A stretch of DNA of 64,000 bases from Afifellaceae bacterium (GCA_028281235.1 JANQKG010000010.1:62001-126000); one strand, 5' to 3'. Positions 8,169 to 17,925 are shown, counted from the first letter of the stretch. Numbers and translations are program-made. Notes: generated by a model from the sequence alone, not told the origin.

Positions 8169-9344
8169 TCAGTCCTTGACCAGCAATTGCCGCGGACAAT
8201 CCGTGAGCAGTTCCGGTGGGCCGGCATCATCTATTCGGATCGTTTCGCTGACCGAATAGCCGCCCTGGTTGTCCCACATGCCCAATATGACATGGAAGCA
8301 CATGTTCTCCACGAGCACCGTGCGGTCTTTCGGCCGCAGGCTGGCGCTTCGTTCGCCCCAGTCGGGCGGGTATCCCAACCCGACCGAATAGCCGATGCGC
8401 GACTGCTTCTGGTAGCCGGCGCGAGCGATCGTCTTCCGCCATGCTGCTTCGACACCCTCACAGGTGTTGCCGGGCCGGGCAGCTTCGAGCGCGGCCTGCA
8501 TTCCATCCTCCACGACCGGCGCCAGATGCGCCAGTGGCGCCGTCACGGGCCCAAGACAGACAGTGCGGGCAAGGGGGGCGTGATATCTGTGATGACACCC
8601 CGCCAGCTCGATGCAGACTACGGTGTTGGTGTCATATGTCGCGTTGGTCCAGGTCAGATGCGGAGCCGCCGAACGTCTGCCGGCCGGAGCCTGTACAAGC
8701 GCAGCCGGATAGTCGCCGAAATCCTTCTCTGTCCCGCGGAACTGCGCCGCGGTGATCTCCGCGGCGACGTCGCATTCTCTTTTGCCCGGTATGATGCTGG
8801 CAAAGCCGACCTCCATCGCCAGGCCGGCGATGCGGCCCGCAATGCGCATCATGGCGATTTCCGCAGGTGACTTTACAAGGCGAACACGGTTGACGAGCCC
8901 GAATGCGTCGACGAACACCGCGTCGGGGAGGGCGGTGCGGAGCACCTCTGCAGCGCGTGCGGTAAAGTACCAGCTGTCGGTTTCCAGGCCTATTCGCGCA
9001 CGGTGCTGCCCCGCGCGGCGGAGCGTCTCAGCGACGACCTCCATCGGATGCCGATCAGGATTGTCGACATAGTCTTCCTCATAGGATTCGATATCGGACG
9101 GTTCGAGCCACGTGGTGAGCGCAGCACCCGGCGCGTCCATCAATCGTCCTATCCAGACGGGTCGCGGCCTGTCGGCCAGCACCGCGACCAGTTGATGCAC
9201 GTAGAACGACCAGCCGTCATAGCCGGAAAGGTAGTTCATGTTGGCCGGATCGGTGCAAAGGAGCGCATCGATCCCGGCGTCATCCATAGCCGAACGGACC
9301 CGCTGCATGCGGGCCTCATATTCGGCCTTGGCGAATGCGGCCAT
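8169..9344 (-). CDS. doeA: Ectoine hydrolase (M24-family, DoeA/EutD)
   Basis: This 391-residue protein belongs to the creatinase/prolidase-fold M24 family. It has an N-terminal creatinase-like domain (about residues 1-150, including TDPANMNYLSGYDGWSFYV) and a C-terminal pita-bread domain. The segment SVGLGYPPDWGERSASL followed by MCFHVILGMWDNQGGYSVSETI is characteristic of the DoeA/EutD ectoine-hydrolase branch. DoeA opens the ectoine ring to N-acetyl-2,4-diaminobutyrate. The gene is 5 bases downstream of the flavin-enzyme gene and certainly co-transcribed with it. The partner deacetylase gene (doeB/eutE), with which this enzyme normally works, is absent from the window. Confidence 0.88.
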   Translation of the reverse strand: MAAFAKAEYEARMQRVRSAMDDAGIDALLCTDPANMNYLSGYDGWSFYVHQLVAVLADRPRPVWIGRLMDAPGAALTTWLEPSDIESYEEDYVDNPDRHPMEVVAETLRRAGQHRARIGLETDSWYFTARAAEVLRTALPDAVFVDAFGLVNRVRLVKSPAEIAMMRIAGRIAGLAMEVGFASIIPGKRECDVAAEITAAQFRGTEKDFGDYPAALVQAPAGRRSAAPHLTWTNATYDTNTVVCIELAGCHHRYHAPLARTVCLGPVTAPLAHLAPVVEDGMQAALEAARPGNTCEGVEAAWRKTIARAGYQKQSRIGYSVGLGYPPDWGERSASLRPKDRTVLVENMCFHVILGMWDNQGGYSVSETIRIDDAGPPELLTDCPRQLLVKD

Positions 9345-9349
9345 TTGAG

Positions 9350-10279
9350 TCAGGCGCCGCTGCCGAACAAGTGCGGGAGGTCTTCCTTGAACTTGCGGAT
9401 GGCGTCGATGTGCTTCTGCGGGTCGCCCAGGGCGCTGGCGGAGGACTTGTTCCAGCGCTGTTCAGCTTCGATCCAGCGCTCCGGGAGCGTGCTGACGGAA
9501 ACGTGCGTCGCTCCCATATCGCGCCAGGCTTCAATCTCTTCGGTAAGCTGATCCGGATTTCTGTCGATGATGGTCACGGTCGCCTCAATCCCGATCGATT
9601 TCGGATCACGACCGTATTGCTCCGCTTTCTCCCACATCTGTTCGATGCAGCGGCGGCCAAAATCGTCAGCCTGAAAGTTCGGCAGCCACCCATCGCCGAG
9701 TTGGGCGGTCCGCCGGATCGCCGCTTTTGATATCCCGCCGATCCAAATCGGGATGGGTCTTTGAATCGGAAGCGGATTGAGGCCACCTTTTTCCACGGTG
9801 TGGAATTCGCCCTGATAATCAATGATGTCGCTTTGCCAGAGCTTGCGCATGAAATCGATCTGTTCGTCGACGCGCTTGCCGCGGTTATGGAAGTCGAAGC
9901 CGCAGGCCTCGAACTCCGCAGGTTTGACGCCAACGCCCACACCTAGACGCATGCGCCCCCCGCTCAGGACATCGACCTCGGCCGCCTGCTTGGCGATCAG
10001 GGCCGTGCCCCGCATCGGGGCCACCAGGATGCCTGTGGTCAGTTCGATCCGGCTGGTGACGGCGGCCAGATAGCCGAACATGACAAACACCTCATGAAAC
10101 ATATCTTCGGCGTCATGCACGTAAGGCCAGTCGGGGCGGCTATGGCGGTCCAGCCCGATGATCTGATCAAAACTCGTCAGATGCTGGTAACCCAGGTCTT
10201 CTGCCGCCTGGGCGAAATCGCGGATATTGGTCGCTTCAAGTCCGATCTCGAATTGCGGAAATACAATCCCGATGCGCAT
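9350..10279 (-). CDS. Luciferase-like (LLM class) flavin or F420-dependent oxidoreductase
   Basis: This 309-residue TIM-barrel protein belongs to the bacterial luciferase-like family. It opens MRIGIVFPQFE, has the RIELTTGILV strand near residue 76 and an LSGGRMRLGVGVGVKPAEF motif around residues 104-122 typical of LLM class enzymes, and ends with a DPQKHIDAIRKFKE helix. It is the first gene of the unit that includes doeA, with only 5 bases between them. Such an enzyme is not part of the textbook ectoine pathway. Its cofactor (FMN or F420) and substrate cannot be told from sequence. Confidence 0.8.
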   Translation of the reverse strand: MRIGIVFPQFEIGLEATNIRDFAQAAEDLGYQHLTSFDQIIGLDRHSRPDWPYVHDAEDMFHEVFVMFGYLAAVTSRIELTTGILVAPMRGTALIAKQAAEVDVLSGGRMRLGVGVGVKPAEFEACGFDFHNRGKRVDEQIDFMRKLWQSDIIDYQGEFHTVEKGGLNPLPIQRPIPIWIGGISKAAIRRTAQLGDGWLPNFQADDFGRRCIEQMWEKAEQYGRDPKSIGIEATVTIIDRNPDQLTEEIEAWRDMGATHVSVSTLPERWIEAEQRWNKSSASALGDPQKHIDAIRKFKEDLPHLFGSGA

Positions 10280-10715
10280 TGTCGCCCCGATATTTCAAAC
10301 ACATCATCCAGGCTGCAATCCGCCCGGCCGCGCGCCTCTTGGATACGTCCGTTGCTCATAATGGCATCGAGCGACCAAAAAGAACCGCTTCTTCGACGGA
10401 TATGACAGGCCATTGTCGCCAATCTTCCGTTGAATGGGAAACAAACCGTCTCATGCCGTGTGCACTGCGCCGTCCGGCAAAGTGGGGTAGTTGCGCGCCG
10501 ATCAGCGCGAGACAAGGCCTGAGGGTCGAGATTCCATCATAGTCGGAAGGAGACAAGGCTGGCGGCGGGCCGACCGAGGACATGCCGCGCCAGAGAGGGA
10601 ATGATCTGCCGGACGGCCTTTTGAAAGGCAGATCAGCCGCCAGAGCCCACCGAAAAAGTCTCTCCCTTTGGCGAAGGGGTGGCACTGTGCGGCAAAACCA
10701 CCAGTGAAGCGAACC
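10280..10715. other. Divergent intergenic region of the ectoine locus
   Basis: These 436 bases separate the leftward flavin-enzyme/doeA unit from the rightward aldehyde dehydrogenase/transaminase unit and must carry both promoters. I see no convincing gene on either strand, no perfect operator-like palindrome and no strong sigma-70 pair. Confidence 0.4.
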
Positions 10716-12191
10716 ATGGCCGACCAGCCACGCGCCAGCCCTCCACAGCTGTCCGACGGACGGCTCTTTCGCGGCCTCTCCTATATCGGCGGCAAGTGGT
10801 CTGCGGCGGCCGACGGTGCGACGTTCTCCGTCCTTGACCCGGCAAGTGGCCACACGGTCGGCGAGGTGGCGCAACTCTCCGCCGAAGAAAGCCACGCAGC
10901 GGTCGATGCGGCCGCGGCGGCATTTCCCGCCTGGTCCGGCTCTCTGCCTCAAGACCGATCAGGCGTGTTACGTCGATGGTTCGAGCTCATCGGAGCAAAT
11001 CGCGAAGATCTGGCCCGGATCATGGTGGCCGAACAAGGCAAACCGCTGTCGGAGGCGCGCGGCGAGATCGATTATGCGGCGAGCTTCGTCGAGTTCTATG
11101 CCGAAGAGGCCAAACGCCCGAACATCGAAGGTGTGACCAGCCACCTGCCCGATGCCGAGGTCGAGGTCTGGCTTGAGCCGATCGGTCCTGTTGCCCTGAT
11201 CACGCCTTGGAACTTCCCTTCGGCCATGCTGACCCGCAAGGCCGCCGCCGCGCTCGCCGCCGGCTGCACGATTGTCGCGCACCCCTCGTCACAAACGCCG
11301 TTCTCAGCCTTGGCGCTGGCTGAGCTCGGCGAACGCGCGGGGCTCCCGGCGGGGGTTTTCAACGTGGTCACCGGCCGCGCCTCCACCGTGGTGCCGCCAT
11401 GGACCGAAGATGCGCGCGTGCACGCTCTTTCCTTCACCGGGTCGACTGAAGTCGGACACCTGCTTTACCGGAATTCCGCCAAAACAATGAAGAAGCTGGT
11501 CATGGAGCTCGGCGGGCATGCGCCGGTTATCGTCTTCAAGGACGCCGACCTGGACCGCGCCGTCGAGGAGACAATCAAGGCCAAGTTCGCAACCTCCGGT
11601 CAGGACTGTCTTGGCGCGAACCGCATTTACGTGGAACGGCCGATCTACAGCGCGTTCTGCGCCCGGTTTACCGAAGCGGCAAAGGCGTTGACGCTTGGAC
11701 CGGGGCTCGATGACTGCGACCTGGGGCCTTTGATGAACGAGGCCGCTGTGGCGAAGCAGGAAGACCTGGTCGCCGACGCTCTGGCAAAGGGGGCCAATCT
11801 CGCCTGCGGCGGCAAGCGCTCTCCTCTTGGGCCGCTATTCTATGAAGCGACCGTGCTGACCGACGTGCCGCCCGATGCTCGGATCATGCATGTGGAGGTC
11901 TTCGGGCCGGTTGCCCCGATCGCACCCTTCGATTCGGAGGATGAGGTGATCGCCAAGGCGAACGACACCCCATACGGGCTGGTCGCCTATCTGCACAGTC
12001 AGGACCCGCGCCGCATCTACCGTGTCAGCCGTGCTCTGCAATTCGGGATGGTCGCGGTGAATAGAACCAAGGTAACCGGCGCGCCGATTCCCTTCGGCGG
12101 AACAAAGCAATCGGGCCTCGGCCGCGAAGGCGCGCGTCGTGGCATGGAGGAATTCATGGAGATCAAATATGTCTGCCGGGATTGGGCGTAA
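10716..12191 (+). CDS. doeC: NAD(P)-dependent aldehyde dehydrogenase, DoeC-like
   Basis: The product is a 491-residue aldehyde dehydrogenase with the full fold. It has the cofactor-binding [14 protein letters not shown] segment, the catalytic-base glutamate in VMELGGH and the catalytic cysteine in [10 protein letters not shown]. It lies nearest the succinate-semialdehyde dehydrogenase branch. In ectoine degradation DoeC oxidises aspartate-semialdehyde to aspartate, and the immediately following DoeD-like transaminase (14-base gap) supports that role. I prefer the ATG at 10716; a TTG at 10668 is possible in frame but lacks a good ribosome site. A general succinate-semialdehyde dehydrogenase is the main alternative. 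Confidence 0.8.
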   Translation: MADQPRASPPQLSDGRLFRGLSYIGGKWSAAADGATFSVLDPASGHTVGEVAQLSAEESHAAVDAAAAAFPAWSGSLPQDRSGVLRRWFELIGANREDLARIMVAEQGKPLSEARGEIDYAASFVEFYAEEAKRPNIEGVTSHLPDAEVEVWLEPIGPVALITPWNFPSAMLTRKAAAALAAGCTIVAHPSSQTPFSALALAELGERAGLPAGVFNVVTGRASTVVPPWTEDARVHALSFTGSTEVGHLLYRNSAKTMKKLVMELGGHAPVIVFKDADLDRAVEETIKAKFATSGQDCLGANRIYVERPIYSAFCARFTEAAKALTLGPGLDDCDLGPLMNEAAVAKQEDLVADALAKGANLACGGKRSPLGPLFYEATVLTDVPPDARIMHVEVFGPVAPIAPFDSEDEVIAKANDTPYGLVAYLHSQDPRRIYRVSRALQFGMVAVNRTKVTGAPIPFGGTKQSGLGREGARRGMEEFMEIKYVCRDWA

Positions 12192-12205
12192 GCGAGAGAT
12201 CGAAC

Positions 12206-13576
12206 ATGCTGACGAATGACCAACTGGGTGCGTGGGACCGCGAGAGCTTCTTCCATCCGTCGACCCACCTTGCTCAGCATGCGCGGGGCGAATCTCATGC
12301 CCGGATCATAACCGGCGCCGACGGCTGCTACATTGAGGATCGCGACGGCAATCGCTTTCTGGACGCCTTCGCGGGTCTTTATTGCGTCAATGTCGGCTAT
12401 GGCCGGCAGCAGATCGCCGAGGCCATCGCCGCCCAAGCAAAGCAACTGGCCTATTATCACGCCTATGTCGGCCACGGCACCGAGGTTTCGATCACGCTCT
12501 CCAAGATGATCCTGGATCGTGCGCCTGAGACCATGTCGAAGGTCTATTTCGGGCTGGGCGGATCCGACGCCAACGAGACCGCCGTGAAACTGGTCTGGTA
12601 CGTGAACAACATCCTGGGGCGACCTGAGAAGAAGAAGATCATCTCGCGCTGGCGCGGCTATCACGGATCCGGGCTGATGACAGGCTCGCTGACGGGGCTT
12701 GAGCTGTTTCACAAGAATTTCGACCTGCCGCTCGATCGCGTCCTGCACACAGTGGCGCCCTATTATTATCGCCGTGCGGACCTCGATCAGTCGGAGGCGG
12801 AGTTCGTCGCGCATTGCGTTGCTGAACTGGAAGCGCTCATCCATCGCGAGGGCGCACACACCATCGCAGCTTTCATCGCAGAGCCGGTTCTCGGCACGGG
12901 CGGCATCGTGCCGCCGCCCGAAGGCTACTGGGCGGCGATCCAGGAGGTTTTGGAGCGTCACGATATTCTGCTCATCGCCGACGAGGTCGTGACCGGCTTC
13001 GGGCGCCTCGGGAGCATGTTCGGCTCCGCGCATTACGGCCTGAGGCCGGACATCATCACTATCGCCAAGGGCCTGACCTCGGCCTACGCACCGCTGTCCG
13101 GCTCAATCGTCAGCGATAAGGTCTGGACGGTGCTGGAACAGGGCACGGACGAAAACGGTGCGATCGGGCATGGCTGGACCTATTCCGCGCATCCGATCTG
13201 CGCGGCCGCCGGCGTCGCCAACCTGAAGCTGATCGACGAACTGGATCTGGTGGCGAATGCCGGCGACGTCGGCGCTTATCTGACATCCTCTATGGCCGAA
13301 GCATTGGCGGATCACCCCCATGTCGGCGAGGTGCGCGGCGAAGGCATGCTGTGCGCCGTGGAGTTTGTTCGCGACAAGAAGAGCCGCACCTTCTTCGACG
13401 CCGGTGAGACGATCGGACCGCAGATCGCTGCTGCTCTGCTGGCGCAGGGTGTCATCGGCCGGGCGATGCCGCAGGGCGACATCCTCGGGTTCGCGCCGCC
13501 CCTTTGCCTGAGCCGCCAAGAGGCTGAGCAGGTCGTGTCGGCAACCGTACGGGCCGTGGAGTCCGTGTTGGGATAG
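12206..13576 (+). CDS. doeD: Class III aminotransferase, probable diaminobutyrate transaminase (DoeD)
   Basis: This 456-residue class III PLP transaminase matches DoeD closely in length and sequence texture. It has [15 protein letters not shown] near the N-terminus, [19 protein letters not shown] in the middle, the PLP aspartate in [13 protein letters not shown] and the Schiff-base lysine in [15 protein letters not shown]. DoeD moves the amino group of 2,4-diaminobutyrate to give aspartate-semialdehyde, which DoeC then oxidises. The ATG at 12206 follows the dehydrogenase stop by 14 bases. A UUCG-capped hairpin lies right after the stop codon. Confidence 0.88.
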   Translation: MLTNDQLGAWDRESFFHPSTHLAQHARGESHARIITGADGCYIEDRDGNRFLDAFAGLYCVNVGYGRQQIAEAIAAQAKQLAYYHAYVGHGTEVSITLSKMILDRAPETMSKVYFGLGGSDANETAVKLVWYVNNILGRPEKKKIISRWRGYHGSGLMTGSLTGLELFHKNFDLPLDRVLHTVAPYYYRRADLDQSEAEFVAHCVAELEALIHREGAHTIAAFIAEPVLGTGGIVPPPEGYWAAIQEVLERHDILLIADEVVTGFGRLGSMFGSAHYGLRPDIITIAKGLTSAYAPLSGSIVSDKVWTVLEQGTDENGAIGHGWTYSAHPICAAAGVANLKLIDELDLVANAGDVGAYLTSSMAEALADHPHVGEVRGEGMLCAVEFVRDKKSRTFFDAGETIGPQIAAALLAQGVIGRAMPQGDILGFAPPLCLSRQEAEQVVSATVRAVESVLG

Positions 13577-13594
13577 GGTTGAGTTCGCTCAACC
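13577..13594 (+). terminator. UUCG tetraloop hairpin after doeD
   Basis: GGTTGAG (13577-13583), TTCG and CTCAACC (13588-13594) form a 7-bp stem with a stable UUCG loop immediately after the TAG of the transaminase gene. There is no following T-tract. The neighbouring gene converges from the other strand, so the hairpin probably marks the transcript end or protects it from 3' decay. Confidence 0.5.
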
Positions 13595-13687
13595 ATCACG
13601 ATCGCCAGAGGGCTTGCCGCCGTTCGCCGCGGCTTGGGGCAGGAGGCTGGCTGCTGTTGATACGGGCGCCAAGGTCAGCCCGTTGTG

Positions 13688-14431
13688 TCAGGAAATCTCC
13701 GCCGGATTCGATGAAAACATGCTTCCCCATCCCGCGACGCGGCCGGGCGCAATGCCCACCATGGCGAGGGCCTTCCACACCACGGCTGCGGCGGAATCGT
13801 AGACCGGAATGCCCAGTTCCGCCTCTAGGTCTGAAGCCAGCTCCGCCCCGCGCATGTTGGTGCACATAATGACAATGGCGCTGGGCTTGGCTTTCGCGAC
13901 ATTGCGACAGAGTTCCGCCACCGCCTCAGCCGAAACATCGGCGAACGCATAATTGTTCGATATTCCGACATGTGCTTCTGAGACGACATCGTAGCCGGCG
14001 CGGCGATAATTGGCGGTGATGCGCTCCTGCACATCCGCCGTATAAGGCGTGACCAAGCCCAACCGCCGCTCAGGGCAGCACGCCAGCAATTCGTTCAGGG
14101 CAAGCACCGACGTGCAGGCGGCGATGCCGGTTCCCTCATGAATCTCTTTACACAATGCCTCATCTCGACCGAAGCCAAGCCAGCTGGCGGATGTGCCGCT
14201 CCAACTAATGACGCCGACATGCGCATCCGCCAGGAGCCGTGCAGCGGACAGCATCGGGCCGGAGTCAAACTGAGCGTCAGCCTTGTCGGACAGCGCGATC
14301 TCCGTGACGGGAAAGCGCGAGAAATGCGCAGACACGCCTTCGATTCCCGCGAGGATGGCCGCGGTGACCGGCTCTAGGACGGTATTGGAGGACGGCGTCA
14401 AGATACCGATCAGCGCTTGCTTACGCGACAT
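13688..14431 (-). CDS. Maleate isomerase / arylmalonate decarboxylase family protein
   Basis: This 247-residue protein belongs to the Asp/Glu-racemase superfamily branch with maleate cis-trans isomerases. IGILTPSSNTVLEPVT at the N-terminus matches the substrate-binding loop. Cysteines occur in IAACTSVL near residue 101 and VIMCTNMRG near residue 190, the two positions expected for catalytic Cys. It is the last gene of TRAP operon 1, 13 bases after the amidohydrolase gene. The ectoine-utilisation protein EutA belongs to the same broad superfamily, but this sequence looks more like generic maleate isomerases. Substrate unknown. Confidence 0.75.
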   Translation of the reverse strand: MSRKQALIGILTPSSNTVLEPVTAAILAGIEGVSAHFSRFPVTEIALSDKADAQFDSGPMLSAARLLADAHVGVISWSGTSASWLGFGRDEALCKEIHEGTGIAACTSVLALNELLACCPERRLGLVTPYTADVQERITANYRRAGYDVVSEAHVGISNNYAFADVSAEAVAELCRNVAKAKPSAIVIMCTNMRGAELASDLEAELGIPVYDSAAAVVWKALAMVGIAPGRVAGWGSMFSSNPAEIS

Positions 14432-14444
14432 GAAGGTGGCCCCG

Positions 14445-15887
14445 TCACCGCTTGATCGGCAGGGCGCGGGGCGCGATCAACTCGAGGTCGGGCGCGGTGC
14501 CAGCGATGCGCGCCTGCTCTTGCTCCAGCGCTTCTGCGGCGGCCGGCCAGTCGATGGTCAGCACGCGATGGTCGGCGACCACGCATTGGCCATCGACCCA
14601 GACATCGCGCACCGCGCGCTCTGCGGCCCCATAGATCAAGCTCCGCAACGGATCGCGCACCGGCCGCGCACTCGGCTCGGAGAGGTCGCACACGACCAGG
14701 TCCGCTTTGGCGCCGGCCGACAGGCGGCCGATATCCGTGCGGCCGAGGATGCGTGCGGCTTCGATTGTCGCAGCGTGAAACAGCCGTGCCGTGTCGATCG
14801 TATGCCGTGTGCCTGCTGCAACGCGCGCCAGAGTCTCCGCCATGCGGATTTCCTCAAACAGGTTCTGTGGGTGCGTATCGGTGCCGATGGCAATGCGCAC
14901 GCCGGCGTCCAGGTAGGCGCTCAGATGGTGCAGCACCGTGCCGTCGCGGGCGAACACGGTGGGGCAGTGGGCGACAGCCGTACCGGTTTCCGCCAGGAGC
15001 TCAACATCGCGATGGTTCGGCCATTGCATCCAGGGATGGGCGTCGGTGAAGACGGCATGGCCCAGAACAGTCCTCTCGCCCAAAAAGCCGAGCGAATGGA
15101 GCCATGCGATGGAGGTCATGTCGTTGCGGCGGGCCATGCCGTTGAACTCCGCGTAGCTCTGCGCGGCATGGACATGCAGCGGCCGGTCTGTCTCGCGCGC
15201 CAGCCTCGCGCCGGCGACCAGCAGATCCGCGGTGCAGGTGTCCACCTGGGCCGGCGAGACCATCGAGGCGAGGCGGCCGCACGGATGGCGGTCGGCCTCG
15301 TCCATAAGCGAAACGGCCTCTTTGAAGGCGTCTTCACCCAGGTCCGGCGCCCAGTCGTAGTGGATTTCCTGGCCGGTGTCGGTCCACCAGCGGGCGGAAC
15401 GGAACATCGGCGCCGCCCAAACACGAAGGCCGCTTTCGGCCAGAAGGTCGAGCCATCCGTCATAGGTATGGCTCAGGTCGACGATGCTGGTGGTGCCGGC
15501 GGCAAGCATCTCCGCCAGTCCGTAGCGAGCCGAAGCACGCTGAGCTGCAACGTCAGGCAGAAACCCCTGCCGGAACGCCTGCCGGCCGCTGTAGAAGAGA
15601 CGCGGATTGCCGAACTCCTCCACAAAGCCGCGAAAGATCGGCGTCTGCGAGGGGTGGCAATGGATGTTGATGAGCCCCGGCATGACAAGCCGATCGGCGC
15701 CGTCGATCTCTGTTTCTACAGCGCCTTCAAAGCGTCCGCCGACCTGTATCAGCCGGTCGCCCGCCCAGGCCACATCGCCATCGCGAAGATAGATGTGGCT
15801 GTGCGCCGTCTCGTCCCAGCCGATGATCCAGGACGCGTCGCGAATGCAGGTGGCCGCACCGCTCAGTAAAGGGTCTTCGGAAGCCAT
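14445..15887 (-). CDS. Amidohydrolase (AtzA/TrzN/SsnA-like deaminase family)
   Basis: This 480-residue metal-dependent hydrolase has a composite beta domain at both ends and a TIM barrel between. The metal motif is INIHCHPSQTPIFRG (H-x-H near residue 72). Further ligands appear in LHVHAAQS, LGHAVFTD and IAIGTDTHPQN, in the order expected for the cytosine/guanine/chlorotriazine deaminase family. The ATG at 15887 overlaps the end of the TRAP large-permease gene by 25 bases. The frame stays open further upstream, but that part lies inside the permease gene and is not protein-like. It probably deaminates or dechlorinates the imported heterocycle, or hydrolyses a related compound; that is inference. 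Confidence 0.85.
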   Translation of the reverse strand: MASEDPLLSGAATCIRDASWIIGWDETAHSHIYLRDGDVAWAGDRLIQVGGRFEGAVETEIDGADRLVMPGLINIHCHPSQTPIFRGFVEEFGNPRLFYSGRQAFRQGFLPDVAAQRASARYGLAEMLAAGTTSIVDLSHTYDGWLDLLAESGLRVWAAPMFRSARWWTDTGQEIHYDWAPDLGEDAFKEAVSLMDEADRHPCGRLASMVSPAQVDTCTADLLVAGARLARETDRPLHVHAAQSYAEFNGMARRNDMTSIAWLHSLGFLGERTVLGHAVFTDAHPWMQWPNHRDVELLAETGTAVAHCPTVFARDGTVLHHLSAYLDAGVRIAIGTDTHPQNLFEEIRMAETLARVAAGTRHTIDTARLFHAATIEAARILGRTDIGRLSAGAKADLVVCDLSEPSARPVRDPLRSLIYGAAERAVRDVWVDGQCVVADHRVLTIDWPAAAEALEQEQARIAGTAPDLELIAPRALPIKR

Positions 15888-17164
15888 GTGACCAGATCGG
15901 GGAACAATGTCAGCAGGAAGATCAAGACCGCAAAGCAACCGATGAACGGTAGGACACCGCGCACCACATCCGAAACGGAGCCCCTGCCGCGCACCGCCTG
16001 AACTACGTAGAGGTTCATACCCACCGGTGGCGTTATCAACGCGATCTCGCACATGATCACCAGAAACACGCCAAACCAGAGCGGGTCGAAGCCGAGCGCC
16101 ATCACCACCGGAAACACGATGGGAATGGACGAGATCATCATGGCAAGCGAATCCATGAAGCAGCCCAGCAACACATAAAAAACCACCAGGACGAACACCA
16201 TCTGCCACGCCGGCACGTCGAGCGACGCCATGGCGGACGACACCTGCTGCGGGATGCCAAGCACGCCAACCACAAAGTTCAGATAGAAGGCGGCGATGAG
16301 GATGAGCAGCGTCATCGCGGTGACGCGCACCGTGGAGAGAATCGAGTCGACCAGAAGCTTGGACGACATCTGGCCGCTGGCCGTCACCAGCACGAACGCG
16401 GCCACCACGCCGAGACCTGCCGCCTCGGTGGGCGTGGCCCAGCCGCTGTAGATGCTGCCCATGACAACGATGAAGATGAACAAGGGCGGCAGGAGATCCT
16501 TCAGACGCCCGACCTTTACCGACCAGGGCACCGGTTCGGCCCGTTCCGCCACACCCGGATAGAGCACCGCGACGGTGATGATGATCCCCATCAGCAATGA
16601 GCCCAGCAGCAGGCCCGGCACGACGCCGGCCAGGAACAATTGCCCGACCGAAGTATTGGTCAGCGCGCCATAGATGATGAGGTTGATGCTGGGCGGGATG
16701 AGGATGCCAAGGGTCGCGCCGCTCGCCACGGTGCCCAGCACCCAGCGCTCGGCATATTGCTTGGTGCGAAAGGCGGGAAACGCCACCGTGCCGATCGTGC
16801 CGGCGGTCGCCACGGAGGAGCCGGAAATGGAGGCGAAGACCGCCGAGGCGGCGATGTTGGTGTGCAACAGGCCGCCGGGCAGGCGGCGCAGCCAGTCGTC
16901 GATCGCTACATACATGCGCGTCGTCACGCCGCCTCGCACCAGGATCTCGCCCATCAGCACATAGAGCGGTATCGCCACCAGCAGGAAGTTGTTGAGCGTG
17001 CCCCACATGAGGGTGCCGAAGGGGCGGAACATGGTGTCGCCGAAGAACCACCACGCTCCGGCGGCGGCCGTGAGGAACAAAGCCGTCGCGATGTGCAGCC
17101 CTATGAAGAGCATCAGAAGCATCAGCAAAAAGCCGATAACGATCACCTCCAGGCCGACCATCAC
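15863..17164 (-). CDS. TRAP transporter large permease (DctM class), system 1
   Basis: The protein has 433 residues and around 12-13 hydrophobic segments. It has the DctM/DedA-like start LLMLFIGLHIATALFLTAAA, the motif ISGSSVATAGTIGTVAFP near residue 104 and the conserved ITPPVGMNLYVVQAV near residue 374. It is the sodium- or proton-coupled translocation subunit of a tripartite periplasmic transporter, together with the small permease and binding protein encoded upstream. Confidence 0.92.
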   Translation of the reverse strand: MMVGLEVIVIGFLLMLLMLFIGLHIATALFLTAAAGAWWFFGDTMFRPFGTLMWGTLNNFLLVAIPLYVLMGEILVRGGVTTRMYVAIDDWLRRLPGGLLHTNIAASAVFASISGSSVATAGTIGTVAFPAFRTKQYAERWVLGTVASGATLGILIPPSINLIIYGALTNTSVGQLFLAGVVPGLLLGSLLMGIIITVAVLYPGVAERAEPVPWSVKVGRLKDLLPPLFIFIVVMGSIYSGWATPTEAAGLGVVAAFVLVTASGQMSSKLLVDSILSTVRVTAMTLLILIAAFYLNFVVGVLGIPQQVSSAMASLDVPAWQMVFVLVVFYVLLGCFMDSLAMMISSIPIVFPVVMALGFDPLWFGVFLVIMCEIALITPPVGMNLYVVQAVRGRGSVSDVVRGVLPFIGCFAVLIFLLTLFPDLVTWLPKTLY

Positions 17165-17204
17165 GCGTCCTTGTTCATGATGTCATGGGGCAGGGGCATG
17201 CGAT

Positions 17205-17822
17205 CTAGACGGCGCCCGGTGGCGTGCCGGTGGGCGAGGACCGGCGGTAATCCTTGAGCTCGTCTTCGATCTGCAGGAGTCCGTATTCCGCCTCCACCTG
17301 CGCCGGCGTCGTGAAGAGCATGAGCAAGGCACGCAGCGCCTGGATCAAGGCTGACAGCGCAAACACCAGCATGCCGATCGCCCAAAGCCCTTGCGGAATC
17401 CACAAGGGGGTCTGCAGCGGCGTATTGGCGTGCGCGTCGAAGAGCCATGTCTCGTGCCATTCAGACGCGGCCTTCCACGCAAAGAAGGCCGCCAAGCCGG
17501 CCAGCGTCACGTATGCCAAAACGTGCAATGCCGCGCGCACCATAGGCGGCAGCACCCGAAACATCACGTCGATACGCGTAAAGCCGCGGACCAGCAGCAC
17601 ATAAGCCAAGCCCAGCGATCCCACCATGGCCAACACGTAACCGCCCAACTCATCCGTCCCCTGCAACGAGAAGCGGAATACGCGACGCGCCACGATGTCG
17701 GTGACGATCAAGAAAGCCAGAATGAAAACCGCCGACCCTGCCAGGAAGGCGAGGGCGACCGAAAGCGCGTCCAGTGCTCGACTGAGCCGACGGGCGATGC
17801 CGGGCATGGCGGGGATAGGCAT
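17205..17822 (-). CDS. TRAP transporter small permease (DctQ class), system 1
   Basis: This 205-residue membrane protein has four hydrophobic segments in the DctQ arrangement. The second helix region VFRFSLQGTDELGGYVLA carries the acidic/aromatic pattern of the family, and the cytoplasmic C-terminus is long and charged. It lies 40 bases upstream of the DctM-class gene and downstream of the binding-protein gene, the usual PQM order. Confidence 0.85.
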   Translation of the reverse strand: MPIPAMPGIARRLSRALDALSVALAFLAGSAVFILAFLIVTDIVARRVFRFSLQGTDELGGYVLAMVGSLGLAYVLLVRGFTRIDVMFRVLPPMVRAALHVLAYVTLAGLAAFFAWKAASEWHETWLFDAHANTPLQTPLWIPQGLWAIGMLVFALSALIQALRALLMLFTTPAQVEAEYGLLQIEDELKDYRRSSPTGTPPGAV

Positions 17823-17885
17823 CAGTTCAACATGCCTGCCAAACGAACGTTATGCCCGCCGATCCGAAGGCGAACAGGTGGGCGC

Positions 17886-17919
17886 CTGGCGCGGCAGCCT
17901 GGTGGGGCGGCCGCGCCAG
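17886..17919 (-). terminator. Intercistronic hairpin after TRAP binding-protein gene 1
   Basis: CTGGCGCGGC (17886-17895) and GCCGCGCCAG (17910-17919) form a perfect 10-bp GC-rich stem with a 14-base loop, 6 bases past the stop of the binding-protein gene and before the small-permease gene. With no U-tract it should act as an RNA-stabilising or partly terminating element. Confidence 0.55.
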
Positions 17920-17925
17920 CCACGA

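Noticed and set aside
12017-13033. A 338-codon open frame on the minus strand across the DoeD gene
   Set aside because: It lies antisense to a clearly conserved class III aminotransferase, has His/Gln/Arg-rich low-similarity sequence and no start context.
13688-14431. Calling this protein EutA of ectoine utilisation
   Set aside because: It belongs to the same broad superfamily, but its N-terminal loop matches general maleate isomerases and it lies in the TRAP operon, not in the ectoine units.
15888-17054. An upstream extension of the amidohydrolase frame giving an 869-residue protein, which could look like a fusion
   Set aside because: The extension runs inside the TRAP large-permease gene in another frame and has no domain-like sequence; the ATG at 15887 gives a complete amidohydrolase.
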